Below the pieces are notes generated by a model. The model saw only the letters and a program-made list of their open reading frames with translations. It was not told the DNA's origin and searched no databases. A stretch of DNA of 64,000 nucleotides from contig NZ_WIXJ01000002.1 of the NCBI RefSeq assembly GCF_009617575.1, forward strand, positions 1-64,000, read 5' to 3'. A program made the position numbers and the translations under genes. This DNA comes from Rhodocyclus gracilis (GTDB lineage: Bacteria > Pseudomonadota > Gammaproteobacteria > Burkholderiales > Rhodocyclaceae). Positions 34,182-42,834 of this stretch are shown here, in pieces (the stretch's first letter is position 1; every line of letters starts with the position of its first letter).

Positions 34182-35453
34182 TTAGACGGCGGCCAGTGCT
34201 TGGTCGAGGTCGGCGATCAGGTCGTCGATGTGCTCGATGCCGATCGACAGGCGCACCGTGTCTTCGGTGACGCCTGCCTTGAGCATTTCTTCCGGCGACA
34301 GTTGGCGGTGCGTCGTCGAAGCCGGGTGGCAGGCGAGCGATTTGGCATCACCGATGTTGACGAGGCGCGTGAAGAGCTTGAGCGCGTCCTGGAAGCGCGC
34401 GCCGCCGGCACTGCCGCCGTCGACACCGAAGGTCAGGATGCCGGAGGGGCGACCGCCCAGGTATTTCTTGGCCAGCGCGTAGTCCTTATGCCCCGGCAGA
34501 CCGGAGTAGTTGACCCATTTCACCGTGGCGTGGCCTTGCAGATGCTGGGCGATGCGCAGCGTGTTGTCGCAGATGCGGTCCATGCGCAGCGGTAGCGTCT
34601 CGATGCCTTGCAGGATGAGGAAGGCGTTGAAGGGCGACAGGGCGGCGCCCATGTTGCGCAGCGGCACGACGCGGGCGCGGCCGATGTAGGCTGCCGCGCC
34701 GAGCGCTTCGGTGTAGACGACGCCGTGGTAGGAAACATCGGGCTCGTTGAGGCGGCGGAAGCGTTCCTTGTGCTCCGCCCAGGGGAATTTGCCGCTGTCG
34801 ATGATCGCGCCACCGATTGAGTTGCCGTGGCCGCCGAGGTATTTGGTGAGCGAATGGACGACGATATCGGCGCCATGCTCGAAGGGGCGACAGAGGTAGG
34901 GCGAGGGCACCGTGTTGTCGACGATGAGCGGGATGCCGTGGCGGTGGGCGACGTCGGCGATGGCTTCGAAGTCGGTGACATTGCCGAGCGGATTGCCGAT
35001 CGACTCGACGTAGATGGCCTTGGTGTTGGCGTCGATCTGCGCGGCGAAGGCGGCGGGGTCGCGGTAATCGGCAAAGCGCACGCTGATGCCGTATTGCGGC
35101 AGGGTGTGGGCAAATAGATTGAAGGTGCCGCCGTAGAGGGTCGACGAGGAAATGATGTTGTCGCCGGCCTCGGCAATCGTCTGGATGGCGGCGGTGATGG
35201 CGGCCATGCCCGAGGCAACGACCAGCGCGCCGACGCCGCCTTCCAGCGCAGCCAGGCGCTTTTCCAGCACGTCGTTGGTCGGATTCATGATGCGCGAGTA
35301 GATGTTGCCGGCGACCTTGAGGTCGAAGAGGTCAGCGCCATGCTGCGTATTGTCGAAGGCGAACGAGCTCGTCTGGTAGATCGGCACGGCAACGGCTTTG
35401 GTGGTCGGATCGGGGCTGTAGCCAGCATGAACGGCCAGAGTTTCCAGTTTCAT
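34182..35453 (-). CDS. metY: O-acetylhomoserine aminocarboxypropyltransferase (MetY)
   Basis: 423 residues from ATG 35453, a textbook MetY. It shows TLAVHAGYSPDPTTKAVAVP, YSRIMNPTNDVLEKRLAALE, SSTLYGGTFNLFAHTLPQYG, the PLP lysine in VVHSLTKYLGGHGNSIGG near residue 209, and VNIGDAKSLACHPASTTHRQ. It makes homocysteine from O-acetylhomoserine and sulfide. It is closely related to the gene at 28631 but without that one's C-terminal tail. It is monocistronic with its own terminator. Confidence 0.92.
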   Translation of the reverse strand: MKLETLAVHAGYSPDPTTKAVAVPIYQTSSFAFDNTQHGADLFDLKVAGNIYSRIMNPTNDVLEKRLAALEGGVGALVVASGMAAITAAIQTIAEAGDNIISSSTLYGGTFNLFAHTLPQYGISVRFADYRDPAAFAAQIDANTKAIYVESIGNPLGNVTDFEAIADVAHRHGIPLIVDNTVPSPYLCRPFEHGADIVVHSLTKYLGGHGNSIGGAIIDSGKFPWAEHKERFRRLNEPDVSYHGVVYTEALGAAAYIGRARVVPLRNMGAALSPFNAFLILQGIETLPLRMDRICDNTLRIAQHLQGHATVKWVNYSGLPGHKDYALAKKYLGGRPSGILTFGVDGGSAGGARFQDALKLFTRLVNIGDAKSLACHPASTTHRQLSPEEMLKAGVTEDTVRLSIGIEHIDDLIADLDQALAAV

Positions 35454-35659
35454 CGCAGAGTCCTTGGTGGGAAGCGACCGGCGCACTGAGGGGCTGGCGT
35501 CGGCAGCGTTGGGGGGAGAGTGACCGTCGCGCACTGTAGCGAGGCGGCCACGGGCGGCGAAAGAAGCAATGTGCATTAGTTTATAACCGGAATGCACGGC
35601 GGCGTAGGCAAAAGGCTGAGCTTTGGCGTGGTGCGCTCACGTGAGCGCCGTGCGATGGC

Positions 35660-36052
35660 TCAGTCGTTCGTCCGCTGCGCGGCGATCAGGGCTTGCCGTG
35701 CCGGAGGCGGCACTGGCGCTGGCGTCGACGTATCGAGGCCGGTGGCGCGCACACGCGGGCGCGCGCAAGTGCGCCGTTGCGCCCCCGCGCCCGCCGCAGG
35801 GGCGCAATCCGGGGCGGCGCAGTCGTGGCAGTGCGCCTTGCTCGTCACGGCGTTGGCCGTCGCTGCTGAAGCGCGTGCCGGGGCGGCGCCGACGATGCCT
35901 GCGGAGGTGCAGATCTCGTCGGCGAGGTAGGCCGGATCGGCGACCTTCAGTTCGGCCCCGGCGTGAGCCGGTGTCAGGGCGAACAGCGCCAGGACGGCGA
36001 GCCCTGCGCAGAAGCTGCGGTGGTGCGGAGCGGCGTTCATCGGATCAGCCAT
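35660..36052 (-). CDS. DUF2946-like secreted protein
   Basis: 130 residues from ATG 36052, or 126 from ATG 36040. A signal peptide (AGLAVLALFALTPAHA) precedes a Cys-containing core with EICTSAG and AHCHDCAAPDC, as in DUF2946 proteins often found with copper genes. It is the last gene of the iron-uptake operon. A second DUF2946 protein is encoded at 58904 next to a copper receptor. The Cys/His residues suggest metal binding, but the function is unknown. Confidence 0.6.
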   Translation of the reverse strand: MADPMNAAPHHRSFCAGLAVLALFALTPAHAGAELKVADPAYLADEICTSAGIVGAAPARASAATANAVTSKAHCHDCAAPDCAPAAGAGAQRRTCARPRVRATGLDTSTPAPVPPPARQALIAAQRTND

Positions 36053-36068
36053 CGGACGACGACTCGGC

Positions 36069-37583
36069 TTACCAGATGAAGAAGACCGTGTACCAGATGC
36101 CGGCCATCAGTGCCGGCGGCAGGCACATCAGGGCAAAGGCGGGAGTTTGCCGCAGACGCGAGGCGCCGGTTTGCAGGATCAGGCGTCCAGCGAGCCAGAG
36201 AGCGCCGGCAACGCCGAGTAGCAGCAGCGTCACGCGCAGATCGGTCATCCAGGCAATCGGCCATTGCTCGGCCTTGAGGTGCGTCAGGGTGAGCATCGAC
36301 AGGCCGAGGAAGACGCTGACTCCGGCGAGGGGGGCCAACGCCATGGTCAGACGTTGCCAGGGCAAGGCGGGATCGCGCAGCAGGCGGGCGGCGAGCAGCG
36401 GCGACAGGGCAAGGCAGCAGCCGAGGAGGAAACCGCCGCCGAGGATGTAACCGAGTACCAGCGCGCCGTCGAGCCAGGTAAAGACATCGCTGGCTTCGGG
36501 ATAATGCGTCAGCAACCACCACGGGGCGTCGTCCTGCAGGAGGGCGAACGAGTTGCGCTCGATCAGCCAGTCGGCCAGTTGCAGTTTGGCGCGTACGAAC
36601 CACGGGTTGACCGTCCACTGGAAGGCGGCGGTGGCGACGCCGAGGATGCCGAAGAGCAGGGTGATGGCCTCCGCCGTCGTCGCCCGCGAGTTGGGGGCAA
36701 CGATCTCGCTGCCGGGCAGGCGCGGCGAGAGCTCGACCGCGTCGCGATGCCCCGCGCAACGGCCGCAGGCGTGGCACTCGGCGGCACTGGTCATGCGCCG
36801 GATGTCGACCAGAGGCGCGCAGTTGACGGGAGTGATCGGAATCGTCCGGCGGCTTTCTTCCTGATCCCAGCGTTCGCGATCGACGCGGTAATGCAGCGGC
36901 GCTACCTTGGCAAGAATGGCAAAAACGCCCGAGGCCGGGCACAGATAGCGGCACCAGATACGCTTGCCGCGGCCGTAGATCAGGCCGATGGCGACGGCCG
37001 CGACGCTCGAACCGCCGAGCACCAGCAGCGCCGCCTGCGGGTATTCGTAAACGCTGACCAGTTGGCCGTAGACGGTGGTACACACGAAGGCAACGAACGG
37101 CCAGCCGGACCACTTCAGCCAGCGCGGCACCGGGCGCCCCAGGCCGCGATGGCTGACCCATTCGGTCAGCGTTCCTTCCGGGCAGAAAAGTCCACACCAG
37201 ACGCGCCCGAGACTCAGCGTGGCGATCATCACCCCCGGCCACCAGACGCCCCAGAACATGAACTGGGCGAAGAGTCGCAGGTTGTCCCAGAGGTGCGCCC
37301 CCACCGGCGGCAGGGGCATAAAGGCGGGGATGATCACCAGCGCCATGTAAAAGACGACGACGAACCATTGCAGGCCGATGACCACGCGTCGGTGACGGGC
37401 CAGCGTGCGCCCGACGGTGGCGACACCCCGCCGGAATCCCGAAAGGCTTTCCGCCGCGGCGATATCGGCGGCGGGCAGGCTGCTCGCGCAGGCATGGGCA
37501 CGCGGCTTGCCCTCGGCGCTAATCGGCATGAGCGCGGCGTGGGCGAGGGAGGAGCATGTCGAACATTGGCTGGCCGGTTTCAC
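36069..37583 (-). CDS. ftrD: FtrD-like polyferredoxin membrane protein
   Basis: 504 residues from GTG 37583 behind AAGAAGG, ten bases after ftrC. Several membrane helices flank conserved Cys motifs: GRVWCGLFCPEGT, RIWCRYLCPASG and ECHACGRCAGH, typical of NapH/CcoG-type iron-sulfur proteins. It is proposed to take electrons released by ferrous oxidation, so that iron can pass FtrC. The N-terminus is Cys-containing (CSTCSS). It sits in the order ftrA-porin-ftrB-ftrC-ftrD. Confidence 0.85.
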   Translation of the reverse strand: MKPASQCSTCSSLAHAALMPISAEGKPRAHACASSLPAADIAAAESLSGFRRGVATVGRTLARHRRVVIGLQWFVVVFYMALVIIPAFMPLPPVGAHLWDNLRLFAQFMFWGVWWPGVMIATLSLGRVWCGLFCPEGTLTEWVSHRGLGRPVPRWLKWSGWPFVAFVCTTVYGQLVSVYEYPQAALLVLGGSSVAAVAIGLIYGRGKRIWCRYLCPASGVFAILAKVAPLHYRVDRERWDQEESRRTIPITPVNCAPLVDIRRMTSAAECHACGRCAGHRDAVELSPRLPGSEIVAPNSRATTAEAITLLFGILGVATAAFQWTVNPWFVRAKLQLADWLIERNSFALLQDDAPWWLLTHYPEASDVFTWLDGALVLGYILGGGFLLGCCLALSPLLAARLLRDPALPWQRLTMALAPLAGVSVFLGLSMLTLTHLKAEQWPIAWMTDLRVTLLLLGVAGALWLAGRLILQTGASRLRQTPAFALMCLPPALMAGIWYTVFFIW

Positions 37584-37593
37584 GGAAACCTTC

Positions 37594-38394
37594 TTATCGG
37601 TGGAGTCGGGATTTGACGAAAAGCACGCTGCCCCAGTAGCCGAGGTAGGCAAGCAGCAGCATCAGCGAGGGTTGCGCGCGGTAGCCGACCAGCGTTGCCA
37701 GCAGCGAACCGCCGGCATTCGTGTCATCGAGCAGGCCCGAGCTATCCCACACCGGGTCGAGGAGCGGCGGCAGCCAGCCCATGCCGATCAGTCGTTCGAC
37801 GCCGGCGACCAGCAAGGCCGCCGCGAACACGAGCAGGAGGGCGCCAGTGGTCTTGAAAAAATGCCGCGGATCAAGAAAGCGCAGTCCGCGCGAGGTGGCC
37901 CATGCCGTCAGTAGCGCCAGTGCGAAACCGGCGAGGGCACCGATGGCGAGGGCCGAGCCGTCGCCGTGCTCCATACCGAGACCGTAGAGAAAGATCACGG
38001 TTTCGGCGCCTTCACGGGCGATGGCCAGGGCGCTGATGCTGGCAATGCCGATCCAGCTGCCCTGATCGGCCGCTCGCGCGAGTCCGGCTTCGAGATGGCC
38101 TTTCATGTGGCGGCCATGACGCGCCATCCACAGGACCATCTGCGTGATCAGCCCGGCGGCGACAAAGAGAATTGCCGTCTGGAACCACTCCAGCGCCTGC
38201 CCGGAAAGCTCGTCCTGCGCCGCCAGCATGGCCCAGCCCAGCAGCAAGGCCAGACCGACGCCGCTGCCGACACCGATCCACAAGGCGCGCAGACCGCCCG
38301 GCGCCGGGTTGCGCTTCAGCCAGGCGTAGAGAATGCCGATGACCAGCATGGCTTCGACGCTTTCGCGCCAGACGACAAAGAGTGCGTTACCCAT
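37594..38394 (-). CDS. ftrC: FTR1-family iron permease (FtrC)
   Basis: 266 residues, seven membrane helices. The two REXXE-type iron motifs are present: WRESVEAML near residue 10 and AREGAETVIF near residue 130. FTR1 permeases import Fe3+ produced by oxidation of Fe2+ at the membrane. The neighbouring P19, cupredoxin and polyferredoxin genes show this is the four-part FtrABCD system described in Bordetella and Brucella. Confidence 0.92.
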   Translation of the reverse strand: MGNALFVVWRESVEAMLVIGILYAWLKRNPAPGGLRALWIGVGSGVGLALLLGWAMLAAQDELSGQALEWFQTAILFVAAGLITQMVLWMARHGRHMKGHLEAGLARAADQGSWIGIASISALAIAREGAETVIFLYGLGMEHGDGSALAIGALAGFALALLTAWATSRGLRFLDPRHFFKTTGALLLVFAAALLVAGVERLIGMGWLPPLLDPVWDSSGLLDDTNAGGSLLATLVGYRAQPSLMLLLAYLGYWGSVLFVKSRLHR

Positions 38395-38415
38395 ACGATT
38401 TCCTGCCTTGCGGCG

Positions 38416-38775
38416 CTATTTGGCGACGATGCGGCCTTGCGCCGTTTCGGGATGAAAGTCGCCAAAGAACTTGTAGGTGCCGGGCTTCAGTGGTTGAAAG
38501 ATGAGGAAGCTGGAGGCGCCCGGAGCGAGCACCTTTTCTTTCTTCAGTTCGATACTCTCGAACTCCTCGGCGCCGGGGCCTTCGTTTTTGATCATCAGCC
38601 GGAATTTGCTGCCAGCCGGCACTTCGAGCGTATCCGGCACGAAATGTCCGGCGCGGATCGTCAGGTTGAAAGTGGGAATTTCCTGAGCCTGCACCGGCGC
38701 CAGTGCTGCGAACAGCAGCAATCCGGCGATGATGACCGGGCGGTTGAGGAAGCACAGGGCGCGGTACAGGTTCAT
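38416..38775 (-). CDS. ftrB: FtrB-like periplasmic cupredoxin
   Basis: 119 residues: signal peptide (IIAGLLLFAALAPVQAQ) and one cupredoxin domain with NEGPGAEEFESIELKKEKV and GTYKFFGDFHPETAQG. FtrB homologues are thought to oxidise ferrous iron delivered by P19 before transport by FtrC. It lies 21 bases upstream of ftrC. Confidence 0.87.
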   Translation of the reverse strand: MNLYRALCFLNRPVIIAGLLLFAALAPVQAQEIPTFNLTIRAGHFVPDTLEVPAGSKFRLMIKNEGPGAEEFESIELKKEKVLAPGASSFLIFQPLKPGTYKFFGDFHPETAQGRIVAK

Positions 38776-38793
38776 GGTTTTTGCCTTTCTGGA

Positions 38794-40347
38794 TCAGAAC
38801 GCGAGTTGCGCACGCAGGCCGAGAATCTTCACGGCCGAGGCGTCCGCATTGCCGCCGAGTTGCGTCAGGTATTGCAGGTTTGGCGTCAACTCGAACTGCT
38901 TGGTGATGCGGTAGCGGTAATAAAGCTCGGCGATTTTTTCGGCACCGGAGGGGTTGTAGGTGAAGCTGTTGATGCACTGGTTATTCGCATCGAGTTCGAG
39001 GCATGCCTCACGCGGCGAAGCCCGGAATTCGTTGCTGGCGTGCAGGGCGCCCACGGCGATACCGATGGCGTCGGCGCCGCGCGACCAGTACGCCCCGCTG
39101 ATTTCGGCACCGAGCGTGAGGGCGCGGTCAAAGCGCACGGCGCCGTTGGTTTGCTGGCCGTAGCGGCTGAACAGCGTGACGCCGTCGCCGACGCGCTGGT
39201 CGATCGACAGCCCCCAGCCCGCATGCTTGGTCGTCGTTACTCCATCGAAGTCCACCGCTTTGCTGCGTTGCCAGAAGTAGGCGCGGTAGTGACCGGGGAG
39301 TCCGTCAAAGAAACGCAGGGTTTTTTCGGCCTGCGCCATGATGAGCGGCGAGGTCAGACTGCGCTGATAGTTCGAGCCCGTCTTGCCGGAGCCAAAGAAG
39401 CCAAGCGACAGGCGCCACGGTTCGGGTTTGTTGAACTCGTTCAGGTACGAGGCAACGAAGCCCGGCTGGAAGCCATTGGCGTCGACGCCGATCTGCGCAC
39501 CGGCGTCGAGCAGCGGGTTGTGCACGAAGATCGAGTTGAGGAACTGCCGGCCTTCGTCACCTGCGGCGACGTTCTGGTCGAAGAAGCCGAAGAGGTCCAT
39601 CTTGCCGAAGGTCAGCTCAAGTTTCTCCCGCGAGCGTGGCTTGAAGCCGCCAAAGGGCAGGGGGATGCTCGCCTGATACCAGGCCTGACCAAGAATGGCG
39701 ACCGAGTCATCCGGGCTGGCGCCGCTGGCACGGAAGGCTACCGCGTTAGGCGCCGAGGCAAAGGCGCCGAGGTTGCTCATCGGTGCATTCAAGCCTTGCC
39801 CCTGGCCGATACGGACGTGAGCAAAGATTTTTTGCTCGGTATCGCCAATCGGGTCGAGCGGCAATTCGACGGTGACGTCGGTGCGGTAGTTGAGCTGGCT
39901 GTTGCCGTCCTTCAGTCCTTGCGGCAGGCCGCTCGGGCGCTGCGCGACGGTGGTCAGGCTCATGCCGGCCTTGATGCCATCGAGCGCGTCGATCTTGCGT
40001 GCGGCCTTCTTGACCGAGAGCGCGTCCATTTCGACGGCCTTCAGACGGGAGGTGAGTTCCGGCTCGTATTCAGAGACGTTGTCGTTGTCGAGTCCTTGAT
40101 TGACGCGCGCCTGGGTTTCTTCCAGCGTTTTCACGCGCTGTTCGAGCACCGGGGAGGCGTGTTGCGTAGCGGCTTTCACCTGCTGTTCGAGCTCGGCATT
40201 GCGTTTTTCGAGCTGCTCGAGGCGGGCGTTCATCTTTTCCAGCAAGCGCAGCGTTTCGTCCTTCTGAGCGGCCGCGTGGGCCGGTACGGCGATCAGCGCT
40301 GCGCACGCCAATGCCAGTGGTCGCAGGGGAAAGTTCGCCAGGCTCAT
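38794..40347 (-). CDS. Outer-membrane porin of the iron operon
   Basis: 517 residues. After a signal peptide (CAALIAVPAHA) comes a coiled coil (residues 35-75) and then a beta-barrel ending in aromatic Phe (LRAQLAF). It resembles OprB/P-type carbohydrate porins but with an N-terminal trimerising coil. The gene lies between ftrA (three bases upstream) and ftrB, so it probably admits iron chelates to the periplasm. An operon-borne porin is not part of the standard ftrABCD set. Confidence 0.75.
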   Translation of the reverse strand: MSLANFPLRPLALACAALIAVPAHAAAQKDETLRLLEKMNARLEQLEKRNAELEQQVKAATQHASPVLEQRVKTLEETQARVNQGLDNDNVSEYEPELTSRLKAVEMDALSVKKAARKIDALDGIKAGMSLTTVAQRPSGLPQGLKDGNSQLNYRTDVTVELPLDPIGDTEQKIFAHVRIGQGQGLNAPMSNLGAFASAPNAVAFRASGASPDDSVAILGQAWYQASIPLPFGGFKPRSREKLELTFGKMDLFGFFDQNVAAGDEGRQFLNSIFVHNPLLDAGAQIGVDANGFQPGFVASYLNEFNKPEPWRLSLGFFGSGKTGSNYQRSLTSPLIMAQAEKTLRFFDGLPGHYRAYFWQRSKAVDFDGVTTTKHAGWGLSIDQRVGDGVTLFSRYGQQTNGAVRFDRALTLGAEISGAYWSRGADAIGIAVGALHASNEFRASPREACLELDANNQCINSFTYNPSGAEKIAELYYRYRITKQFELTPNLQYLTQLGGNADASAVKILGLRAQLAF

Positions 40348-40350
40348 CGC

Positions 40351-40902
40351 TCAGTACCCGCCCTTTTTGCCGATGCCCACGTACGTGAACTCGTTTTCAA
40401 CTTCGAAGGGCTTGAACCAGGGGCGAACACCGGTCAGACGATCGGTGTGGCGGCCGAAATGGGCGTGCGGATTGGCCGAGGGCGGCAGGATGGTGTATTT
40501 GACCTTGTACTTGCCCGGGCCAAAGAGCTTGATGTTGTCGCCGTAGTGCGGGCCGTCATTCGCCACCATCGGCATGAAATCGCCGCTGATTTTCTGGTTG
40601 GTGTCGAGCTTGGTGACTTCGTACTTGACGAGCAGATAAGGAATCCACGCTCCTTCTTCGAAGCCGTTGGGGTTGTTGCCCAGCGCGTGAATATCCGCCT
40701 CGATGTGGACGTCGGATTCCTCAACCTTGCGCATCATGCCGTCCGGTTCCATGGTGACGGCTTGCAGGTAGATGGCCGCGATTTCCATGCCATTGCGCTG
40801 CTGCGGGGTGCCGATCGGGTATTCGACGGCAAGTGCGGATGTAGCAACAAAAGCCGTCAGCGAAACAGCGCAGCTGGCAGCGAGGTGACGAGCGTTGAAC
40901 AT
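40351..40902 (-). CDS. ftrA: P19-like periplasmic iron-binding protein (FtrA)
   Basis: 183 residues from ATG 40902 behind GGAGAG. A signal peptide (SLTAFVATSALA) is followed by the P19/Tpd domain: VEYPIGTPQQRNGMEIAAIY, SDVHIEADIHALGNNPNGFE and SANPHAHFGRHTDRLTGVRP. P19 dimers bind copper and Fe at Glu/His/Met sites. It starts the operon. The upstream 60 bases are AT-rich and would suit Fur control, but no clean Fur box is visible. Confidence 0.92.
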   Translation of the reverse strand: MFNARHLAASCAVSLTAFVATSALAVEYPIGTPQQRNGMEIAAIYLQAVTMEPDGMMRKVEESDVHIEADIHALGNNPNGFEEGAWIPYLLVKYEVTKLDTNQKISGDFMPMVANDGPHYGDNIKLFGPGKYKVKYTILPPSANPHAHFGRHTDRLTGVRPWFKPFEVENEFTYVGIGKKGGY

Positions 40903-41218
40903 TAGACTCTCCGATAATTGATGTCTGCTGCAAATGAGAAGCGTTATTAATATAGGGCGAATGATCGGAGGCGTCAACGTTTTGCATAATCGGCTGGCGA
41001 GGGGATTGGCCGGCGAAACGGCCCTACGCCGAGGGCAGGAACGTGAATCCGGGCGGCGAATGGTTGAAGAGTTGAAGGCGACCAACATGGCGTCCAGCAG
41101 ACTGATGACGAGCGCCGGCAGCGTGTCTGCTTCATATTCTTATGAACAATTCTTCGTTCTTTTTGGCGTCACCCGTCGCTAACCTGCCGCCAACATGCCA
41201 TCCGGCCAGGAGCTAGCC
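40903..41218. other. Intergenic region upstream of ftrA
   Basis: 316 bases. The ftr-proximal 80 bases are AT-rich (plus strand AATGAGAAGCGTTATTAATA) and hold the likely promoter. The rest shows nothing I recognise. Confidence 0.5.
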
Positions 41219-41290
41219 ATGAATTGCCCGGCACATCAGGAAATCCACCTCGTGTTTCGCCGCCACTGTGGAGGCGGTTGCTGTGTTTGA
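41219..41290 (+). CDS. Possible 23-residue cysteine-rich leader peptide
   Basis: ATG 41219 follows a good CAGGAG site at correct spacing and encodes a peptide ending RRHCGGGCCV. It overlaps the next frame, which starts at GTG 41268 in a different phase. It could be a leader peptide or the true start of the next gene broken by a frameshift. Confidence 0.3.
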   Translation: MNCPAHQEIHLVFRRHCGGGCCV

Positions 41291-41615
41291 CGACTGTCGA
41301 CAGCCGACGTCCTGCGCGAGTGGGGCGAGCGGATTGCCGACCTTGCAGCGCAATGCGCTGCGCAAGATTTTCGGACGCTCCGAGTTTTCGCCCGAAGAAG
41401 TCGTCGCCTTGGGCTACCGGCGCTTGCAGCAAGCCGAGGGAATCGGCACCAAGGGTTTGAGCACCATTCTCGAATGGTTGCACGCGCACGGGCACGATCT
41501 GGTGGTCGCGCCGCCGTCGCGGCCGCGACGTAGCGGCGTGCGTACCGGACAGGACGTCGATCAGGCAATCCGCCTCCTGCGTCAGAACGGCTACGACGTG
41601 CTGCGCCGCGAGTAG
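41268..41615 (+). CDS. Small helix-hairpin-helix-like protein
   Basis: 115 residues from GTG 41268. The middle (LPTLQRNALRKIFGRSEFSP, then GYRRLQQAEGIGTKGLSTIL) resembles the helix-hairpin-helix fold of the RNA polymerase alpha C-terminal domain. The C-terminus holds a second helical pair. No known gene name fits. The start is uncertain because the best ribosome site lies in front of an overlapping small frame at 41219. Confidence 0.5.
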   Translation: MEAVAVFDDCRQPTSCASGASGLPTLQRNALRKIFGRSEFSPEEVVALGYRRLQQAEGIGTKGLSTILEWLHAHGHDLVVAPPSRPRRSGVRTGQDVDQAIRLLRQNGYDVLRRE

Positions 41616-41751
41616 GGCGACATCGTCCGCAGGCATCGCGAATGCGCCTCATTGCTTATTCACGATAAGCATTAGCTGCGAAAAATTCCGTATTTCTGGC
41701 GATTACGCGGCGCCGTTACATTGGCTCTGGATTGTGCGGCCGGGAGCCACC

Positions 41752-42720
41752 ATGAGAGTCACTGAATTGCTGGACCATTTCAATACCTTGAACGGTATCT
41801 GGTTCAGTGAAGGCGCGTCTGCGACGGCGGCGCGCTCTGCCGAAACGCGCCTTGAAGTCGTTGCCGGACGCGTCGAAGCGCTTGACGCCAGGCACCGCCT
41901 GACGACGGCCTTCCAGCCGATTGTCGATGCGCGAAGTGGTGCCATTCGTGGCCACGAAGCCTTGCTGCGTCCGTGGCGCAACTCGCTGTCGAGCGCGATA
42001 CGCAGCGCGCAACGGGGTGGGGCGAAGGCGGACTGGCAGTTCGTTTCGCCCGAAGATTTTCTGGCGAGTTCCGACGACGGCCTGGACATCGTTCGCCTCG
42101 ACCGACTCTGCCGCACCCTGCATTCGCTCAATTTCAGCCTGCATCAGCCGCCGGTGAGCGGCGATCTCTTTCTCAACGTTCATCCGCACCATCTGCTGTC
42201 GGTGAGCGGCGAGCACGGCGCTTTTTTCGAGTCGGTGCTGCGCCGTTGCGGATTGGCCCCCGAGCGCGTGGTGATCGAGATACTGGAGAGCAGCGTCGAC
42301 GACTTGCCGCGATTGGAAGTGGCGCTGGCGAACTATCGGCGGCGCGGTTTCCGTATCGCCATCGACGATTTTGGGCGGCGTCACTCCAACTTCGACCGTC
42401 TCTGGCAGTTGCAGCCGGATATCGTCAAGCTCGACCGCAGCCTGATCGTCGCCGCCAGCGAGAATCCGCGTGTGCGGCGCATCGTGCCGCGCTTGGTCGA
42501 CATCATTCACGAGCTGGATGCCACGACCGTCTTCGAGGGCATCGAGACGGCGGCGCAACTGTCGCTGGCAATCGATGCCGGCGCCGATGCCTTGCAAGGC
42601 TATCTCCTGGCTCGCCCTGCACCGGATTGCCGCCATGAGCGCCTTGATCTGGCGCGGCTGCGCGCCACTCCGGCGTTATCCCCGCGGGCGTTGGTGGCGA
42701 CGGCGGCGGGCGCCATCTAG
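41752..42720 (+). CDS. EAL-domain c-di-GMP phosphodiesterase
   Basis: 322 residues from ATG 41752. A single EAL domain follows a 55-residue N-terminus. Key residues are kept: GHEALLR (E69), LFLNVHP, VIEILESS, AIDDFG, IVKLDRSLI and FEGIET. It should degrade c-di-GMP to pGpG. No sensor domain is visible, so it may be controlled by partners; the degenerate paralogue at 33127 is one candidate. Confidence 0.9.
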   Translation: MRVTELLDHFNTLNGIWFSEGASATAARSAETRLEVVAGRVEALDARHRLTTAFQPIVDARSGAIRGHEALLRPWRNSLSSAIRSAQRGGAKADWQFVSPEDFLASSDDGLDIVRLDRLCRTLHSLNFSLHQPPVSGDLFLNVHPHHLLSVSGEHGAFFESVLRRCGLAPERVVIEILESSVDDLPRLEVALANYRRRGFRIAIDDFGRRHSNFDRLWQLQPDIVKLDRSLIVAASENPRVRRIVPRLVDIIHELDATTVFEGIETAAQLSLAIDAGADALQGYLLARPAPDCRHERLDLARLRATPALSPRALVATAAGAI

Positions 42721-42781
42721 CGCAAGGTACGGAATGCCCTTGCGCCGCAAGGGCAGCCGAAAACTACGTTCAGACGGCGTA

Positions 42782-42817
42782 AAAAAGCCCGGTGTCGCTG
42801 ACGACGCCGGGCTTTTT
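42782..42817. terminator. Bidirectional terminator
   Basis: AAAAAGCCCGG (42782-42792) and CCGGGCTTTTT (42807-42817) are perfect arms between the convergent EAL and cysK genes. Confidence 0.9.
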
Positions 42818-42834
42818 CGTGGTGGAGGACAAAC

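Noticed and set aside
37966-40905. A 979-codon open frame antisense to the ftr operon
   Set aside because: It covers four well-supported minus-strand genes and has no ribosome site or recognisable domain.
40903-40990. Fur box upstream of ftrA
   Set aside because: The AT-rich segment shows only partial symmetry and too few matches to the 19-base consensus to call.
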